Positions 53,500-62,643 of a DNA stretch of 64,000 nt are shown here, one piece after another (the stretch's first letter is position 1; each line of letters starts with the position of its first letter). The translations under genes and the position numbers were made by a program. The DNA is taken from positions 2,568,501 through 2,632,500 of the forward strand of contig NZ_CP073745.1 of assembly GCF_024397975.1 (NCBI RefSeq), written 5' to 3'. Origin of the DNA: Bacterioplanoides sp. SCSIO 12839. Lineage in GTDB: Bacteria > Pseudomonadota > Gammaproteobacteria > Pseudomonadales > Oceanobacteraceae. Below the pieces are notes generated by a model. That model saw only the letters and a list, made by a program, of their open reading frames with translations, made no database searches and had not been told where the DNA came from.

Positions 53500-56400
53500 T
53501 TAGATCTGCAGGATGGTTTGTGTCACCTGATCCACCGTTTCAATGGTTTTGGAACTGGCCTGGAAGTTTCGCTGGGCAATGATTAACCCGACTAATTCTT
53601 CAGACAGATCCACGTTCGAGTCTTCCAAAGCAGAAGAACGAATCTGACCAAACGAAGCAGTTCTTGGTGAGCCAATGGTCGGCACACCCGATTCAAACGA
53701 CTCAGCCCAGCCGGTATCGCCCAGTGGCGTCAGTCCTTCCGGATTACGGAAGTTACCCAGCGCCACCTGCCCTAACGTCTGTGCCTGACCATTGGTGAAA
53801 CGGGCAAAGATAATTCCTTCACTGTCGACTTCCAGACCGGTCAGACGACCAGTGGAATAGCCATTCTGGTTCACTTCATTGACCGAGAATGGGCTACCAA
53901 ACTGGGTCGAGCCATCCAGGCTAATCTGGAAGTTAGAGTTGGTTGGCGGCTCCGTTAACGGCAAGCCACCTTCTAAGACATTCACCGAACCAATAGCACC
54001 GTTCGGGTTGCCATCGGCATCCACCGGATCCCAGTTAGTAATAAAGATATCGCCGGTTGCTTCAGTATCCAGCGTGCCGTCCTGATTAAAGAACAGCTCC
54101 TGGCGGTAACGGGTCGGTTCCAGGTTTTGCGGGAATGGCAGCGTTGCATCCGGATCACCCACTTCGCGGCCATCAATCTGTACATACATCGCCCACAGAT
54201 TTTGTTCATTCGGTCGTGTTGGGTCGACCGGCTCTTTAACAAAGAACTGAGTCATCACATGGGCGTTACCCAGGCTGTCATAAATGGTGGTTGAGGTCGC
54301 GTGGTTGTAGGTGTCCTGATCGGTTGGATCAAAAGCATTCAAGGTGAATGGCGTGAATTCATCTTCGGTTAACGCGCCAAAGATACCGGAAACAACCGGA
54401 TCCGGATTACTCAGCGAGTAATTTTCATTCAGAGTGAATGTCACCACACCACCCACAGCTGCCGCGGTATCAGCGGTAGCCGTGCCACCTAACACAACCG
54501 GTCCGGAGTTCTGAGCACCCTGCACCACAATCGAGTCGGTGACCACCGGGCTGCTGATTTCAAGCTTAATGTCACGACCAATATCGTTGGTAATGATCAA
54601 ATCACCCGCTTCATTGGTGGAAGCGTTAAAGGCTGGCAAGGTTGTGCTGCGTAATGAATTAATTTCTTCAACCAGATCCGGAATCGAGGTTGACGTCAGC
54701 TGCTGGCCATTCAACGTCAGGCGCATATCATTACCCGGCGAGTTGAAACCGCTTAACGGGATATTCATGGTACTGATAGCGGAAGTAGTGACACCCGGCT
54801 GCTGGTTAAAAATGGAAACAATTTCATTCGCTTCGGCATTTTCCGGAATGGTGATCACGGTTTCGTTACCGTCCGGGTCAGTCAACGTGACTTTTTGCTC
54901 CGGATATTCATTGCTGACACCGGCAATACCTGTGGTTAATAAGCTGGCATTGTTAGGGTCAACCTGCAGCAAACCAAACAAATCGCCTTGTGAAATATCC
55001 GGACCACCGGCGGTAACATCACTGATGGAAATAATGGATGGTTCACCCGATTCTACGGCCACCAGCTGCAGTTTAAATTCTGGCGGTGCTACCCGAGGTT
55101 CAATTTCAACGGCTTCAGCGCGCACACCAATATAGCTATCAGCGTCCTGACTGTTCAGCTGGCGGTTAATGCTCGCCGCTAACTGTTGTACTGAGCGGTA
55201 ATCTTCATCCAGAGAAATCAGCACGGAGCCGCTGCGGTTGTCATTATCCGGTGCCGGAACCGTCAGGTTAATCCGGAAACTGTTGGTTTTATCGACTTCA
55301 TCCTGACCCGTCACGGTAAAGGTACTGGTCAGCCCTAACGCGGCCAGAGCCTGAGGCTCGGCAGTCGTTGCTGTAAAGGCCACGCCTTCTGTTGAGCCGG
55401 TTTGGGTATTAGTGAAAACTAACTGACCGCCCACCGCATCAACGGATACTTTCCCGGCAATACCCGCGGCACCAATAAAGATATCAATTTGTTGTTGAAT
55501 CGCGACAGCCAGGTCATCCAGAGAAGCATAAGCCGCAGGCGGAATCGTAATCGTGAATGGACCACCACCATTACCCGTGCTACTGGTGACTTCCAGCTGG
55601 AATTCATTATTTGCCTGTACTGGCTCAACACCACCATCAAAGCGATTACCGGCCAGGAAACCCACACTGCTCAGATCCAGGTTGTTAGAGCCGGCAATGT
55701 TATCGGCAATTTGTACGAAGTCACCGCGACCTGCCGCACTACCTGGTACTGCCGGAGCGCCCTGCACCTGGAATTCGATACGACCTGCATTATTCACCGC
55801 CAATACTTCTTCACTACCGGCACCCGCGGTTGCGGTGATCTGGGCATTAATCAGGGTTAACATATCCGCCTGATTTAACGTGTTATAACCTGAAGCTGGT
55901 GGTGAGCCTGCACCAAACTGAGTTTCCCAGGCAGCCTGACTGATGTTGATTGGATAAGTGGCACCGGTTTCGGTGGCAATGGTAAAGGCCAGAATGTTGC
56001 CACTACCCGTGCTGACATCCAGCGTGCCGGTGATGTTATCAGCCGTTAATACCGCAAACTGACCCGGATCACTGGCAACAATGTTCAGTGGAGGAGTTGA
56101 CGTGGTTCGTGTGGTGGTTGAGGTACCCGGAATACTACGAAAATCGGCGGTTAACGGGTTAGAGCCAACAAACAAACGTGAGCCCTGCACGCCCGGAGTC
56201 ACGGCACCACTGGCGCCAAAAGCACCGTCCCAGGCAGCCGTATTGGAAATAGTAAAGCTGGTGCCATTCGTAGCATTGTAACCAGCCCGGCTGAGTAATA
56301 ATTCGCCGGTACCGGTCACCTGGCCTGCACGAATCTGTTGTGATCCCAGGGTGGTATCCAGTGCATTCTGAATATCCGATAACACATCAGCTACCGTGCC

Positions 56401-57156
56401 ACCGGCAGCCACACCGGCCAGTGTGACAGTCTGCACACCAGCTCCCTCACCCAAATCAATATCAATAGCGATGGCACCATAACCCGCTGCAGCAACCACC
56501 GCCAGGTCAGTACCAAAGGCCACCTGAGCCGGAGCTCCGGCACTGGTTGGTTGCGACTCGGATGCTAAAATCGAACTGGTATCTTCAATAATGCCGGAAT
56601 CCGCGGCACCAATTGCCAGGCCATTAGACACTAATCTCTGACCCTGCTCTTGTAACACACTGGCACCGGCATCCACGTTAACAATCGCCGATACAAGAGA
56701 AGTTAATCGTGGTGGCTGGTTGGCAACCTGAATCTGAATATCGCTTAACACACCGTTCACTACGCCATTGGCGTTGGCTTCATAACCCTGCAAACGTGAG
56801 CCGTTGTTAGCAACGACATAGCCATCTTTATCCAGTGAAAAAATGCCGGAACGGGTATAAGAAACCGAGCCGCGATCATTCAGCACAAAAAAACCATTGC
56901 CATCGATGGCCATATCCAGCGAGTTTTGTGTTCCGCTGATATTACCCTGACTGAATTGTTGGCGAACATTATCCACCATCACACCACTGCCGACCGGCTG
57001 CACACCCGTACCTAATAATGTTGTGGTGTAGACATCTGAAAACTCAGCACGGGATTGCTTAAAGCCTGTGGTGCTGGCATTGGAAATATTATTACCACGT
57101 ACTTCCAGGTCCGTAGAGGCAGCACGAATTCCACTTAAACCGATATTAAAAGCCAT
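53500..57156 (-). CDS. flgE: Flagellar hook protein FlgE (enlarged)
   Basis: 1218 residues, about three times the E. coli hook protein (about 400). The N terminus (FNIGLSGIRAASTDLEVRGN, ISNASTTGFKQSRAEFSDVY) and the C terminus (SEELVGLIIAQRNFQASSKT) are normal, so the growth is in the exposed D2/D3 domains. The inserted part is Thr/Ser/Gly-rich with beta-sandwich-like repeats (for example NADNNRSGSVLISLDEDYRS-type units). FlgE builds the hook lever arm. It is the last gene of the flgBCDE unit and is secreted through the flagellar export apparatus. Confidence 0.95.
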   Translation of the reverse strand: MAFNIGLSGIRAASTDLEVRGNNISNASTTGFKQSRAEFSDVYTTTLLGTGVQPVGSGVMVDNVRQQFSQGNISGTQNSLDMAIDGNGFFVLNDRGSVSYTRSGIFSLDKDGYVVANNGSRLQGYEANANGVVNGVLSDIQIQVANQPPRLTSLVSAIVNVDAGASVLQEQGQRLVSNGLAIGAADSGIIEDTSSILASESQPTSAGAPAQVAFGTDLAVVAAAGYGAIAIDIDLGEGAGVQTVTLAGVAAGGTVADVLSDIQNALDTTLGSQQIRAGQVTGTGELLLSRAGYNATNGTSFTISNTAAWDGAFGASGAVTPGVQGSRLFVGSNPLTADFRSIPGTSTTTRTTSTPPLNIVASDPGQFAVLTADNITGTLDVSTGSGNILAFTIATETGATYPINISQAAWETQFGAGSPPASGYNTLNQADMLTLINAQITATAGAGSEEVLAVNNAGRIEFQVQGAPAVPGSAAGRGDFVQIADNIAGSNNLDLSSVGFLAGNRFDGGVEPVQANNEFQLEVTSSTGNGGGPFTITIPPAAYASLDDLAVAIQQQIDIFIGAAGIAGKVSVDAVGGQLVFTNTQTGSTEGVAFTATTAEPQALAALGLTSTFTVTGQDEVDKTNSFRINLTVPAPDNDNRSGSVLISLDEDYRSVQQLAASINRQLNSQDADSYIGVRAEAVEIEPRVAPPEFKLQLVAVESGEPSIISISDVTAGGPDISQGDLFGLLQVDPNNASLLTTGIAGVSNEYPEQKVTLTDPDGNETVITIPENAEANEIVSIFNQQPGVTTSAISTMNIPLSGFNSPGNDMRLTLNGQQLTSTSIPDLVEEINSLRSTTLPAFNASTNEAGDLIITNDIGRDIKLEISSPVVTDSIVVQGAQNSGPVVLGGTATADTAAAVGGVVTFTLNENYSLSNPDPVVSGIFGALTEDEFTPFTLNAFDPTDQDTYNHATSTTIYDSLGNAHVMTQFFVKEPVDPTRPNEQNLWAMYVQIDGREVGDPDATLPFPQNLEPTRYRQELFFNQDGTLDTEATGDIFITNWDPVDADGNPNGAIGSVNVLEGGLPLTEPPTNSNFQISLDGSTQFGSPFSVNEVNQNGYSTGRLTGLEVDSEGIIFARFTNGQAQTLGQVALGNFRNPEGLTPLGDTGWAESFESGVPTIGSPRTASFGQIRSSALEDSNVDLSEELVGLIIAQRNFQASSKTIETVDQVTQTILQI

Positions 57157-57190
57157 AATTTTACTCCTGTCGGAATTTATTCGAGCTGAG

Positions 57191-57985
57191 TTACGAACTC
57201 AGAACCTGTTTAATCTGATCCATTCCCGCTTTCTGACCACCGGTCAGGTTCAATGTCACCTGGCCTCCCGGGCCCATCGTGACACTGTCAACGCGAGAAC
57301 TCATTTCCATGCCCAGTTGTTCCGACTGACCGGCAACCGTAGCACTGACATTAAATTTGTATTCGCCCGGCGGATAAGGAACCATGATTTTGTTGCCGTT
57401 ATCGTCAGTCACAAATTCGCCGTCTTCATCTTTCAGATATTCCTGGCGATTTAATTTACTGGCATCAAACTGCACCACTTCGCCATCCACCATCAGATTT
57501 AAACCATCCCAGCGAACCGACATAGGCCCTTCACCACGCGCTCCCAACGAGAAACGTTCGAGTAACTGACCATTTTCATCTTCGATGCGTAATTCCATAT
57601 TGCTGGCACTGCCCGGCACTTCGGTGTAGCCACTGACAATGCCGTTATGCAATAACAGACCATTTTGATTGCCTTCAACAATGACATTCTGGCCAACCAT
57701 ACTGGATGCCTGCAGTGCCGAAGCGGAGCTGAATTTGGATGCCAGACTGTCGGTGGTATCGTTTAACTGGCCAATACCTTCAACCGTCGAGAACTGCGCT
57801 AATTGAGCAACAAATGCCTGGTTATCCGTCGGTTTTAATGGGTTCTGGTTTTTTAACTGCGCCACCATTAATTCCAGGAAGGCATCGCGACCCAATTCGT
57901 TGTCGGTATTTTTGGTATTTTCTTTGTTGTTATTCTGATATTGCTCAAGCACCTGAGCAGAATCACCAACGTTATTAATAGTCAT
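57191..57985 (-). CDS. flgD: Flagellar hook-cap protein FlgD
   Basis: 264 residues. ELGRDAFLELMVAQLKNQNP and PTDNQAFVAQLAQFSTVEGI are the FlgD signatures; the C-terminal part (PYPPGEYKFNVSATV) is the Tudor/FN3-like pair. It caps the growing hook. GGAG lies just before the ATG. It sits 10 bases after flgC. Confidence 0.95.
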   Translation of the reverse strand: MTINNVGDSAQVLEQYQNNNKENTKNTDNELGRDAFLELMVAQLKNQNPLKPTDNQAFVAQLAQFSTVEGIGQLNDTTDSLASKFSSASALQASSMVGQNVIVEGNQNGLLLHNGIVSGYTEVPGSASNMELRIEDENGQLLERFSLGARGEGPMSVRWDGLNLMVDGEVVQFDASKLNRQEYLKDEDGEFVTDDNGNKIMVPYPPGEYKFNVSATVAGQSEQLGMEMSSRVDSVTMGPGGQVTLNLTGGQKAGMDQIKQVLSS

Positions 57986-57995
57986 GATTCGCTCC

Positions 57996-58442
57996 TTACT
58001 GACCCAGCGTTAACGTACGCTGCAGCATTTGTTTGGCGGTTTTTAATACTTCGACATTCATCTGATAACTACGGGATGAAGACATCATGTCGGTCATTTC
58101 TTCCACCACATTCACATTGGGGTAATACACATAACCATCTTCATTCGCCATTGGATGATCGGGCTGAAAGCGGGGCTTCAGTGGCGCATCTTTTTCGACA
58201 ATGCCTTTTACCTGCACACCAATTCCGGTGCTTCCTTTGAGCTGTTGAAACTCACCCTTTTCATTCACGGCTATAAATTCTTTTTGCATCACGGCAAACC
58301 AGGGCTTGCGGGCACGGTAGGTTTCTTCAACAGAACTGGATGCACTTTCGGCATTGGCAATATTACTGGCCGTGGTGTTCAGCCGAATGGACTGGGCATT
58401 CATGCCGGAACCGGCGATATCAAATACATTGGTTAATGACAT
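57996..58442 (-). CDS. flgC: Flagellar rod protein FlgC
   Basis: 148 residues, standard length: LTNVFDIAGSGMNAQSIRLN, NIANAESASSSVEETYRARK and the C-terminal helix DMMSSSRSYQMNVEVLKTAK. GGAGA precedes the ATG. Part of the flgB-flgC-flgD-flgE run, two bases after flgB. Confidence 0.96.
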   Translation of the reverse strand: MSLTNVFDIAGSGMNAQSIRLNTTASNIANAESASSSVEETYRARKPWFAVMQKEFIAVNEKGEFQQLKGSTGIGVQVKGIVEKDAPLKPRFQPDHPMANEDGYVYYPNVNVVEEMTDMMSSSRSYQMNVEVLKTAKQMLQRTLTLGQ

Positions 58443-58444
58443 GA

Positions 58445-58843
58445 TTATTCTCCCCGCACTGCGTTGCGCAGCCCTTTAAACTTACCACTGAGGAATTCGA
58501 AGGTAGCGTTGTAATCCATGCTGTTTTTAGCAAACTGCGCTTTTTCAATCTGGCTATCCACAGTATTACCATCAATCGATGGCTGACTTGGATTGCGATA
58601 CAACAAATGCTCATCCACCCGGGTACTGCCGCTAAGGTGCCCGGAGTGGGTTTTCTCAACTGACAAGCTTTGCTGGGCTTCAACTTCACCCACTAACACC
58701 GCACGAAAATTGATATCGCGGGCCTTGAATCCCGGGGTATCGGCATTCGCCAGGTTGTTCGCCAGAATTTCGGATCGTGCCGCACGCAGTTGTAAAGCGC
58801 TTGCGTGGAGTCCTAATGCGTTGTCGAAATTGATTGAAGCCAT
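58445..58843 (-). CDS. flgB: Flagellar rod protein FlgB
   Basis: 132 residues, normal length: ASINFDNALGLHASALQLRA, ILANNLANADTPGFKARDIN and the C-terminal helix KNSMDYNATFEFLSGKFKGL. It is the first gene of the flgBCDE unit, read from the sigma54 promoter at 58884-58899. Confidence 0.96.
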   Translation of the reverse strand: MASINFDNALGLHASALQLRAARSEILANNLANADTPGFKARDINFRAVLVGEVEAQQSLSVEKTHSGHLSGSTRVDEHLLYRNPSQPSIDGNTVDSQIEKAQFAKNSMDYNATFEFLSGKFKGLRNAVRGE

Positions 58844-58883
58844 GTTGTTGCCACTTGTGTGTTATCTCGCTTGCAATGGATAC

Positions 58884-58899
58884 AGCAAACACAATGCCA
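58884..58899 (-). promoter_or_regulatory. Sigma54 promoter upstream of flgB
   Basis: On the minus strand: TGGCATT-N4-TTGCT, with GG-N10-GC spacing, close to TGGCACG-N4-TTGCA. It lies about 41 bases before the flgB ATG and reads toward it. Confidence 0.75.
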
Positions 58900-59002
58900 A
58901 CTATAAAAACCCTTTATTTTCATACACTTAAGGATTTTAACAGTTTGGCAAAACGGCAATAGCAGAGAGGAAGATTGCCGCAGCGGCAAACCAGCGGCAA
59001 AC

Positions 59003-59026
59003 AAAAAACCGCCCGAAGGCGGTTTT
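59003..59026. terminator. Terminator after cheR
   Basis: CCGCC (59009-59013) and GGCGG (59018-59022) with a CGAA loop, and A/T runs on both flanks, so it can act on either strand. On the minus strand it lies about 70 bases after the cheR stop. Confidence 0.75.
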
Positions 59027-59093
59027 AGTCATCGTGATACGACGATAGGTAACAGGCAGAAGAGCGACTTATTCCAGAGCGCTGAGTCAAAAC

Positions 59094-59915
59094 TCATTTT
59101 GCCCGATAGATAATGCCCGGGTGACACTGAACCATTTCAAAATAATCCTGCAGATTATTCATCGCCTCCGATGCACCCAGCATCAGATAGCCACCAGGAT
59201 TAAGCGAAGCGTGCATTCGCTTGAGAATATCCAGCTTCAGATCTGCTGAAAAATAAATCAAAACGTTGCGGCAAAAAATAATGTCGAACTTCCCTAACAA
59301 CGAAAAGTTCTGCTGCAGATTTTGCGGACGAAAATCGACGCGACTTTTGATTTGCGCATTAATGCTCCAGCTGTCGTTTTCTTCGGGTGAGAAATAGGCT
59401 TTCAGGTAAGCATCACTCATACCGCGGCGTATTGCGAGTTGCTGGTATTTACCGGCTTTTGCTGATGCCAGTGCTGACGGCGAAATATCCGTCGCAACAA
59501 TTCGCTCTCCGGCCGGCAAGGCTCCCGGGTTTTTACGCTTAAACTCCTCAATTTCGATACTGAGAGAATAAGGTTCTTGCCCGGTGGAACACGCCGCTGA
59601 CCAGACTTTTGGCGCTCTGCGTTTTGCAGCCGCTTCCGGTAGCAGTTTGTCGCGAAAAATACGATACGGATGATCGTCCCGAAACCACAATGTCTCATTC
59701 GTGGTCATGGCATCAACAACCGATTCCTGCAACTTCCGGTCGGTTGTCATCTTTGCCATCAGATCAGAGAAGGTCAGCAGAGATTCCCGCTCCAGCAACC
59801 GTCGTAAGCGGCTGGTAACCAGATATTCTTTGCCTTCTCCAAGCATAATACCGCTGGAGTCTTCCAGTATTTTCCGGAACTTGTTGTACTCGTCAGCTGA
59901 AATGGTAAGCGTCAT
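59094..59915 (-). CDS. cheR: Chemotaxis protein methyltransferase CheR
   Basis: 273 residues: an N-terminal helical domain, then the SAM-binding domain with KVWSAACSTGQEPYSLSIEI and IIFCRNVLIYFSADLKLDIL. CheR methylates glutamates of the receptors in the adaptation system. AAGGT lies just before the ATG. It is downstream of cheV with a 37-base gap, the common Pseudomonas order cheV-cheR. Confidence 0.96.
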   Translation of the reverse strand: MTLTISADEYNKFRKILEDSSGIMLGEGKEYLVTSRLRRLLERESLLTFSDLMAKMTTDRKLQESVVDAMTTNETLWFRDDHPYRIFRDKLLPEAAAKRRAPKVWSAACSTGQEPYSLSIEIEEFKRKNPGALPAGERIVATDISPSALASAKAGKYQQLAIRRGMSDAYLKAYFSPEENDSWSINAQIKSRVDFRPQNLQQNFSLLGKFDIIFCRNVLIYFSADLKLDILKRMHASLNPGGYLMLGASEAMNNLQDYFEMVQCHPGIIYRAK

Positions 59916-59952
59916 TATTTACCTTGTTTTTCCATTAGTGCCTATGTCCTTT

Positions 59953-60876
59953 TCACGCATTATCAATGCGCAGGGCAACCTGTTCAGCCAGAACATCAGG
60001 ATCAAACTTAGCGATAAAGTTATCCGCCCCGACTTTTTCAACCATGGCTTTATTAAATACACCACTCAACGAGGAATGCAGAACCACATAAAAGTCCCCC
60101 ATCCGGCTGTCACTGCGAATGCGCGAGGTCAGGGTGTAGCCATCCATCTCTGGCATTTCAATGTCGGAAATCAACATCATGTAGCGATCAGAAGGCGACT
60201 CGCCACCTTCAACAATCGATTCCAGATGCTCCCAGGCCTCTTTGCCATCGTTTAATGCCACCACTTCAACACCAATGTGCTCCAGGCAGCGGGTAATCTG
60301 CTTACGGGCAATTTTTGAATCATCCACAATCATCACACACTGGGCATGTGCGGCTTCCTGAACTTCTTCAGAAATTACGCCTTCACTGATTTCTTCATTG
60401 ATCGGCGCCACTTCCGCCAGGATTTTTTCCACATCAATGATTTCAACCAGCTGATTATCCACCTCTGTCACGGCCGTCAGATAATGGTCGCGTCCAGTAC
60501 CCTTCGGTGGCGGATGAATCTCTTCCCAGTTCATATTCACAATGCGCTCAACGCCCGCCACCAGAAAGCCCTGGGTTTTACCGTTGTATTCGGTAATGAT
60601 CACAAACGTGTCGTCTAAGGTCGGCAAGGGTGCATTGCCGGTTGCCATACTCATATCCATGATGGGCAACGTACCGGAACGAATGTGAGCGACCCCTCTT
60701 ACCACGGGATGACTTCCCGGCAGAATGGTCAGCTCCGGACATTGCAATACCTCACGAACCTTAAACACATTAATGCCGTAAATCTGAGCACCATTAACCC
60801 GGAACAACAACAACTCCAGCCGGTTCTCACCTACCAGTTGTGTTCTTTGGTTTACGGTGTCGAGAACACCTGCCAT
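59953..60876 (-). CDS. cheV: Chemotaxis coupling-response protein CheV
   Basis: 307 residues from ATG 60876 (CAGGAG six bases upstream; a longer frame starts at 60912). The N-terminal CheW-like domain carries LELLLFRVNGAQIYGINVFK and VVRGVAHIRSGTLPIMD. The C-terminal receiver domain (CVMIVDDSKIARKQITRCLE, LISDIEMPEMDGYTL) has the phospho-Asp and switch residues. It couples receptors to CheA and buffers phosphate. It is divergent from flgA. Confidence 0.95.
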   Translation of the reverse strand: MAGVLDTVNQRTQLVGENRLELLLFRVNGAQIYGINVFKVREVLQCPELTILPGSHPVVRGVAHIRSGTLPIMDMSMATGNAPLPTLDDTFVIITEYNGKTQGFLVAGVERIVNMNWEEIHPPPKGTGRDHYLTAVTEVDNQLVEIIDVEKILAEVAPINEEISEGVISEEVQEAAHAQCVMIVDDSKIARKQITRCLEHIGVEVVALNDGKEAWEHLESIVEGGESPSDRYMMLISDIEMPEMDGYTLTSRIRSDSRMGDFYVVLHSSLSGVFNKAMVEKVGADNFIAKFDPDVLAEQVALRIDNA

Positions 60877-60967
60877 ATCAAACTCCTGAGCGGATTTTTC
60901 ATAACCCGGCATAACCTTTGCTGAGGTTCCTGATAACTCAACGAATCGTCAGAAAATTGCCGGATTT

Positions 60968-61690
60968 ATGACACAAAATTTCAACAATAACTTGAGCATA
61001 GTCCAGAACCTGAAAATTGGTCGGGTATTTGTGTTTTTTTTAATGGCCAGCTGTTCAGCCTCCGCCTTGGCCTCTGACTGGCGAACCGTGCTCGAAGAAG
61101 AATTAATTCAACGCTGGCAGACACTGACCAACGGCCAGGATTCTGCCGCCGTCAGTTTTGTGGGTATCCGTAGTGACTACCAACTACCTGACTGCCAACA
61201 TCGCCCGGACATACGCATCCAGAAAGCATTACAACCAGGCAGAAACGGCATAGAACTGGGTTGCAGCAAACCCTACTGGCAACAACATTTTGCCGTGCAA
61301 TTACACGTGTATCAGAACGTCATCACTCTACGCACAGCACTGCGCAGTAATGAGTTGGTGCAACCACACCATATTCATCAGACCCGCCAGGATATTGGCC
61401 AACTGAACAAAGGATTTTACACCCGCACTGATGAAGTCGTTGGTCTGCAGATTAAGCGTTCACTTCGCCCGGGAACCGTATTAAACCCAGACATGCTGGA
61501 ATTGCCACAACTAGTGAAGCGTGGCCAGCATGTTGCGATTCGGCTCAAGCGGCCCGGCATTCAGGTCGAGATGGAAGGCACCGCACTGGCCTCAGGCCAT
61601 AAAGGCCAACGCATCAGAGTACGTAACAATCAATCGCAAAAAGTCATCAGCGCCACCGTGATCGCGCGTGATTTAGTACAAGTGCAATAA
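60968..61690 (+). CDS. flgA: Flagellar P-ring chaperone FlgA
   Basis: 240 residues. A signal peptide precedes ALASDWRTVLEEELIQRW, with the SAF-type domain in the C-terminal half (LRTALRSNELVQPHHIHQTR, SLRPGTVLNPDMLELPQLVK). It helps P-ring assembly in the periplasm. Only a weak SD sequence is visible. It is divergent from cheV. The C terminus (KGQRIRVRNNQSQKVISATV) is the standard end. Confidence 0.93.
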   Translation: MTQNFNNNLSIVQNLKIGRVFVFFLMASCSASALASDWRTVLEEELIQRWQTLTNGQDSAAVSFVGIRSDYQLPDCQHRPDIRIQKALQPGRNGIELGCSKPYWQQHFAVQLHVYQNVITLRTALRSNELVQPHHIHQTRQDIGQLNKGFYTRTDEVVGLQIKRSLRPGTVLNPDMLELPQLVKRGQHVAIRLKRPGIQVEMEGTALASGHKGQRIRVRNNQSQKVISATVIARDLVQVQ

Positions 61691-61706
61691 AATTTCAAAA
61701 AATTCC

Positions 61707-61733
61707 TAAAGTTCTAACTTTAGGCGCCGATAA
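61707..61733 (+). promoter_or_regulatory. Sigma28 (FliA) promoter for flgM
   Basis: TAAAGTTC at 61707-61714, an 11-base spacer, then GCCGATAA at 61726-61733, against the consensus TAAAGTTT-N11-GCCGATAA. A CCTAAAG/CTTTAGG inverted repeat overlaps the -35 element. Transcription would start near 61740. Confidence 0.85.
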
Positions 61734-61753
61734 CACCTATGCAGGAGTGTATA

Positions 61754-62086
61754 ATGGCTATTCAGCTCGGAGATTTAGTAATGAACATCAATAAATTTAC
61801 CGGAGGTCTCGATAATCATGCGAGAACCCGGAACGAACCCAGCAAAGCACCCGCCGGGTCAGAAGCGCAGACACAAGCCAAAGACAGCGCTGGCTTTACT
61901 GACCAGGTAAAACTGAGTGCCAGCAGCAAAAGCATTCAGCAAATTGAAGCTGAAGTACGCAGCTTGCCGGATGTCGACGACAGCACCGTTGAGCGCATCC
62001 GCAGTCAGATTGAAAGCGGCGAATACAAAATTGATTATCAAAAGCTGGCAGGAAAAATGCTTGATTTCGAGGAGCGTTTAAACTAA
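61754..62086 (+). CDS. flgM: Anti-sigma28 factor FlgM
   Basis: 110 residues from ATG 61754 (AGGAG six bases upstream). ATG 61739 would lie at the transcription start of the sigma28 promoter, so it is unlikely; ATG 61781 (GGAG upstream, giving MNINKFTGG) is an alternative. The C-terminal half SSKSIQQIEAEVRSLPDVDD followed by STVERIRSQIESGEYKIDYQ is the sigma-binding region. FlgM holds FliA until the hook is complete and is then exported. The promoter gives the usual feedback loop. Confidence 0.93.
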   Translation: MAIQLGDLVMNINKFTGGLDNHARTRNEPSKAPAGSEAQTQAKDSAGFTDQVKLSASSKSIQQIEAEVRSLPDVDDSTVERIRSQIESGEYKIDYQKLAGKMLDFEERLN

Positions 62087-62101
62087 TTCCAGCGAGGGCT
62101 T

Positions 62102-62572
62102 ATGCCTGATATCAGTACCACCTTTGCTCAGCTTCTGATTTCCGAGCTGCAGGTGACCCAGTCCCTGCATCAGTTGCTTGAGCAAGAACTGGCGGCTTTT
62201 CGCAACCGCGAACTGAAGCCGCTGGCGGATCTCCAACAACAAAAATCCCAGCTGCTATCCACCCTGCAATCTCAATCCAGACAACGTCTGGACTGGATGA
62301 CCCAGGAACAACTCCCCCACTCCAGAGATTGCCTGCTACGGCCGGAGTTTGCCGATCAAAATGAAATTAAAACCCTGTGGCAACAATTAGCCGATAGCTA
62401 TTCCGCCAACCAGCACCTGTCAGAAGTCCTGTCTGAAATGGTGTTAAAAGCGCGAAAAAGCACAATTGATCAACTTAATATCTTGCGTGGCAAGCAGAAT
62501 GATCCACAATTATACAGTGCAACTGGTAAAGCCAGAGGGCTGAACCGAGGTTCAGGCTACACAACGGCCTGA
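62102..62572 (+). CDS. flgN: Flagellar export chaperone FlgN
   Basis: 156 residues, helical with heptad-rich Gln/Leu stretches (LLISELQVTQSLHQLLEQEL), starting 15 bases after flgM. FlgN binds FlgK and FlgL before export. GAGGG lies just before the ATG. Position directly after flgM supports the call, since the sequence itself is weakly conserved in this family. Confidence 0.85.
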   Translation: MPDISTTFAQLLISELQVTQSLHQLLEQELAAFRNRELKPLADLQQQKSQLLSTLQSQSRQRLDWMTQEQLPHSRDCLLRPEFADQNEIKTLWQQLADSYSANQHLSEVLSEMVLKARKSTIDQLNILRGKQNDPQLYSATGKARGLNRGSGYTTA

Positions 62573-62643
62573 CTAAACCTAACATTAACTGCAATTGCAT
62601 TAACTGCACCCAGTATTAACGGTAGTAATCGACGGACTTCTCA

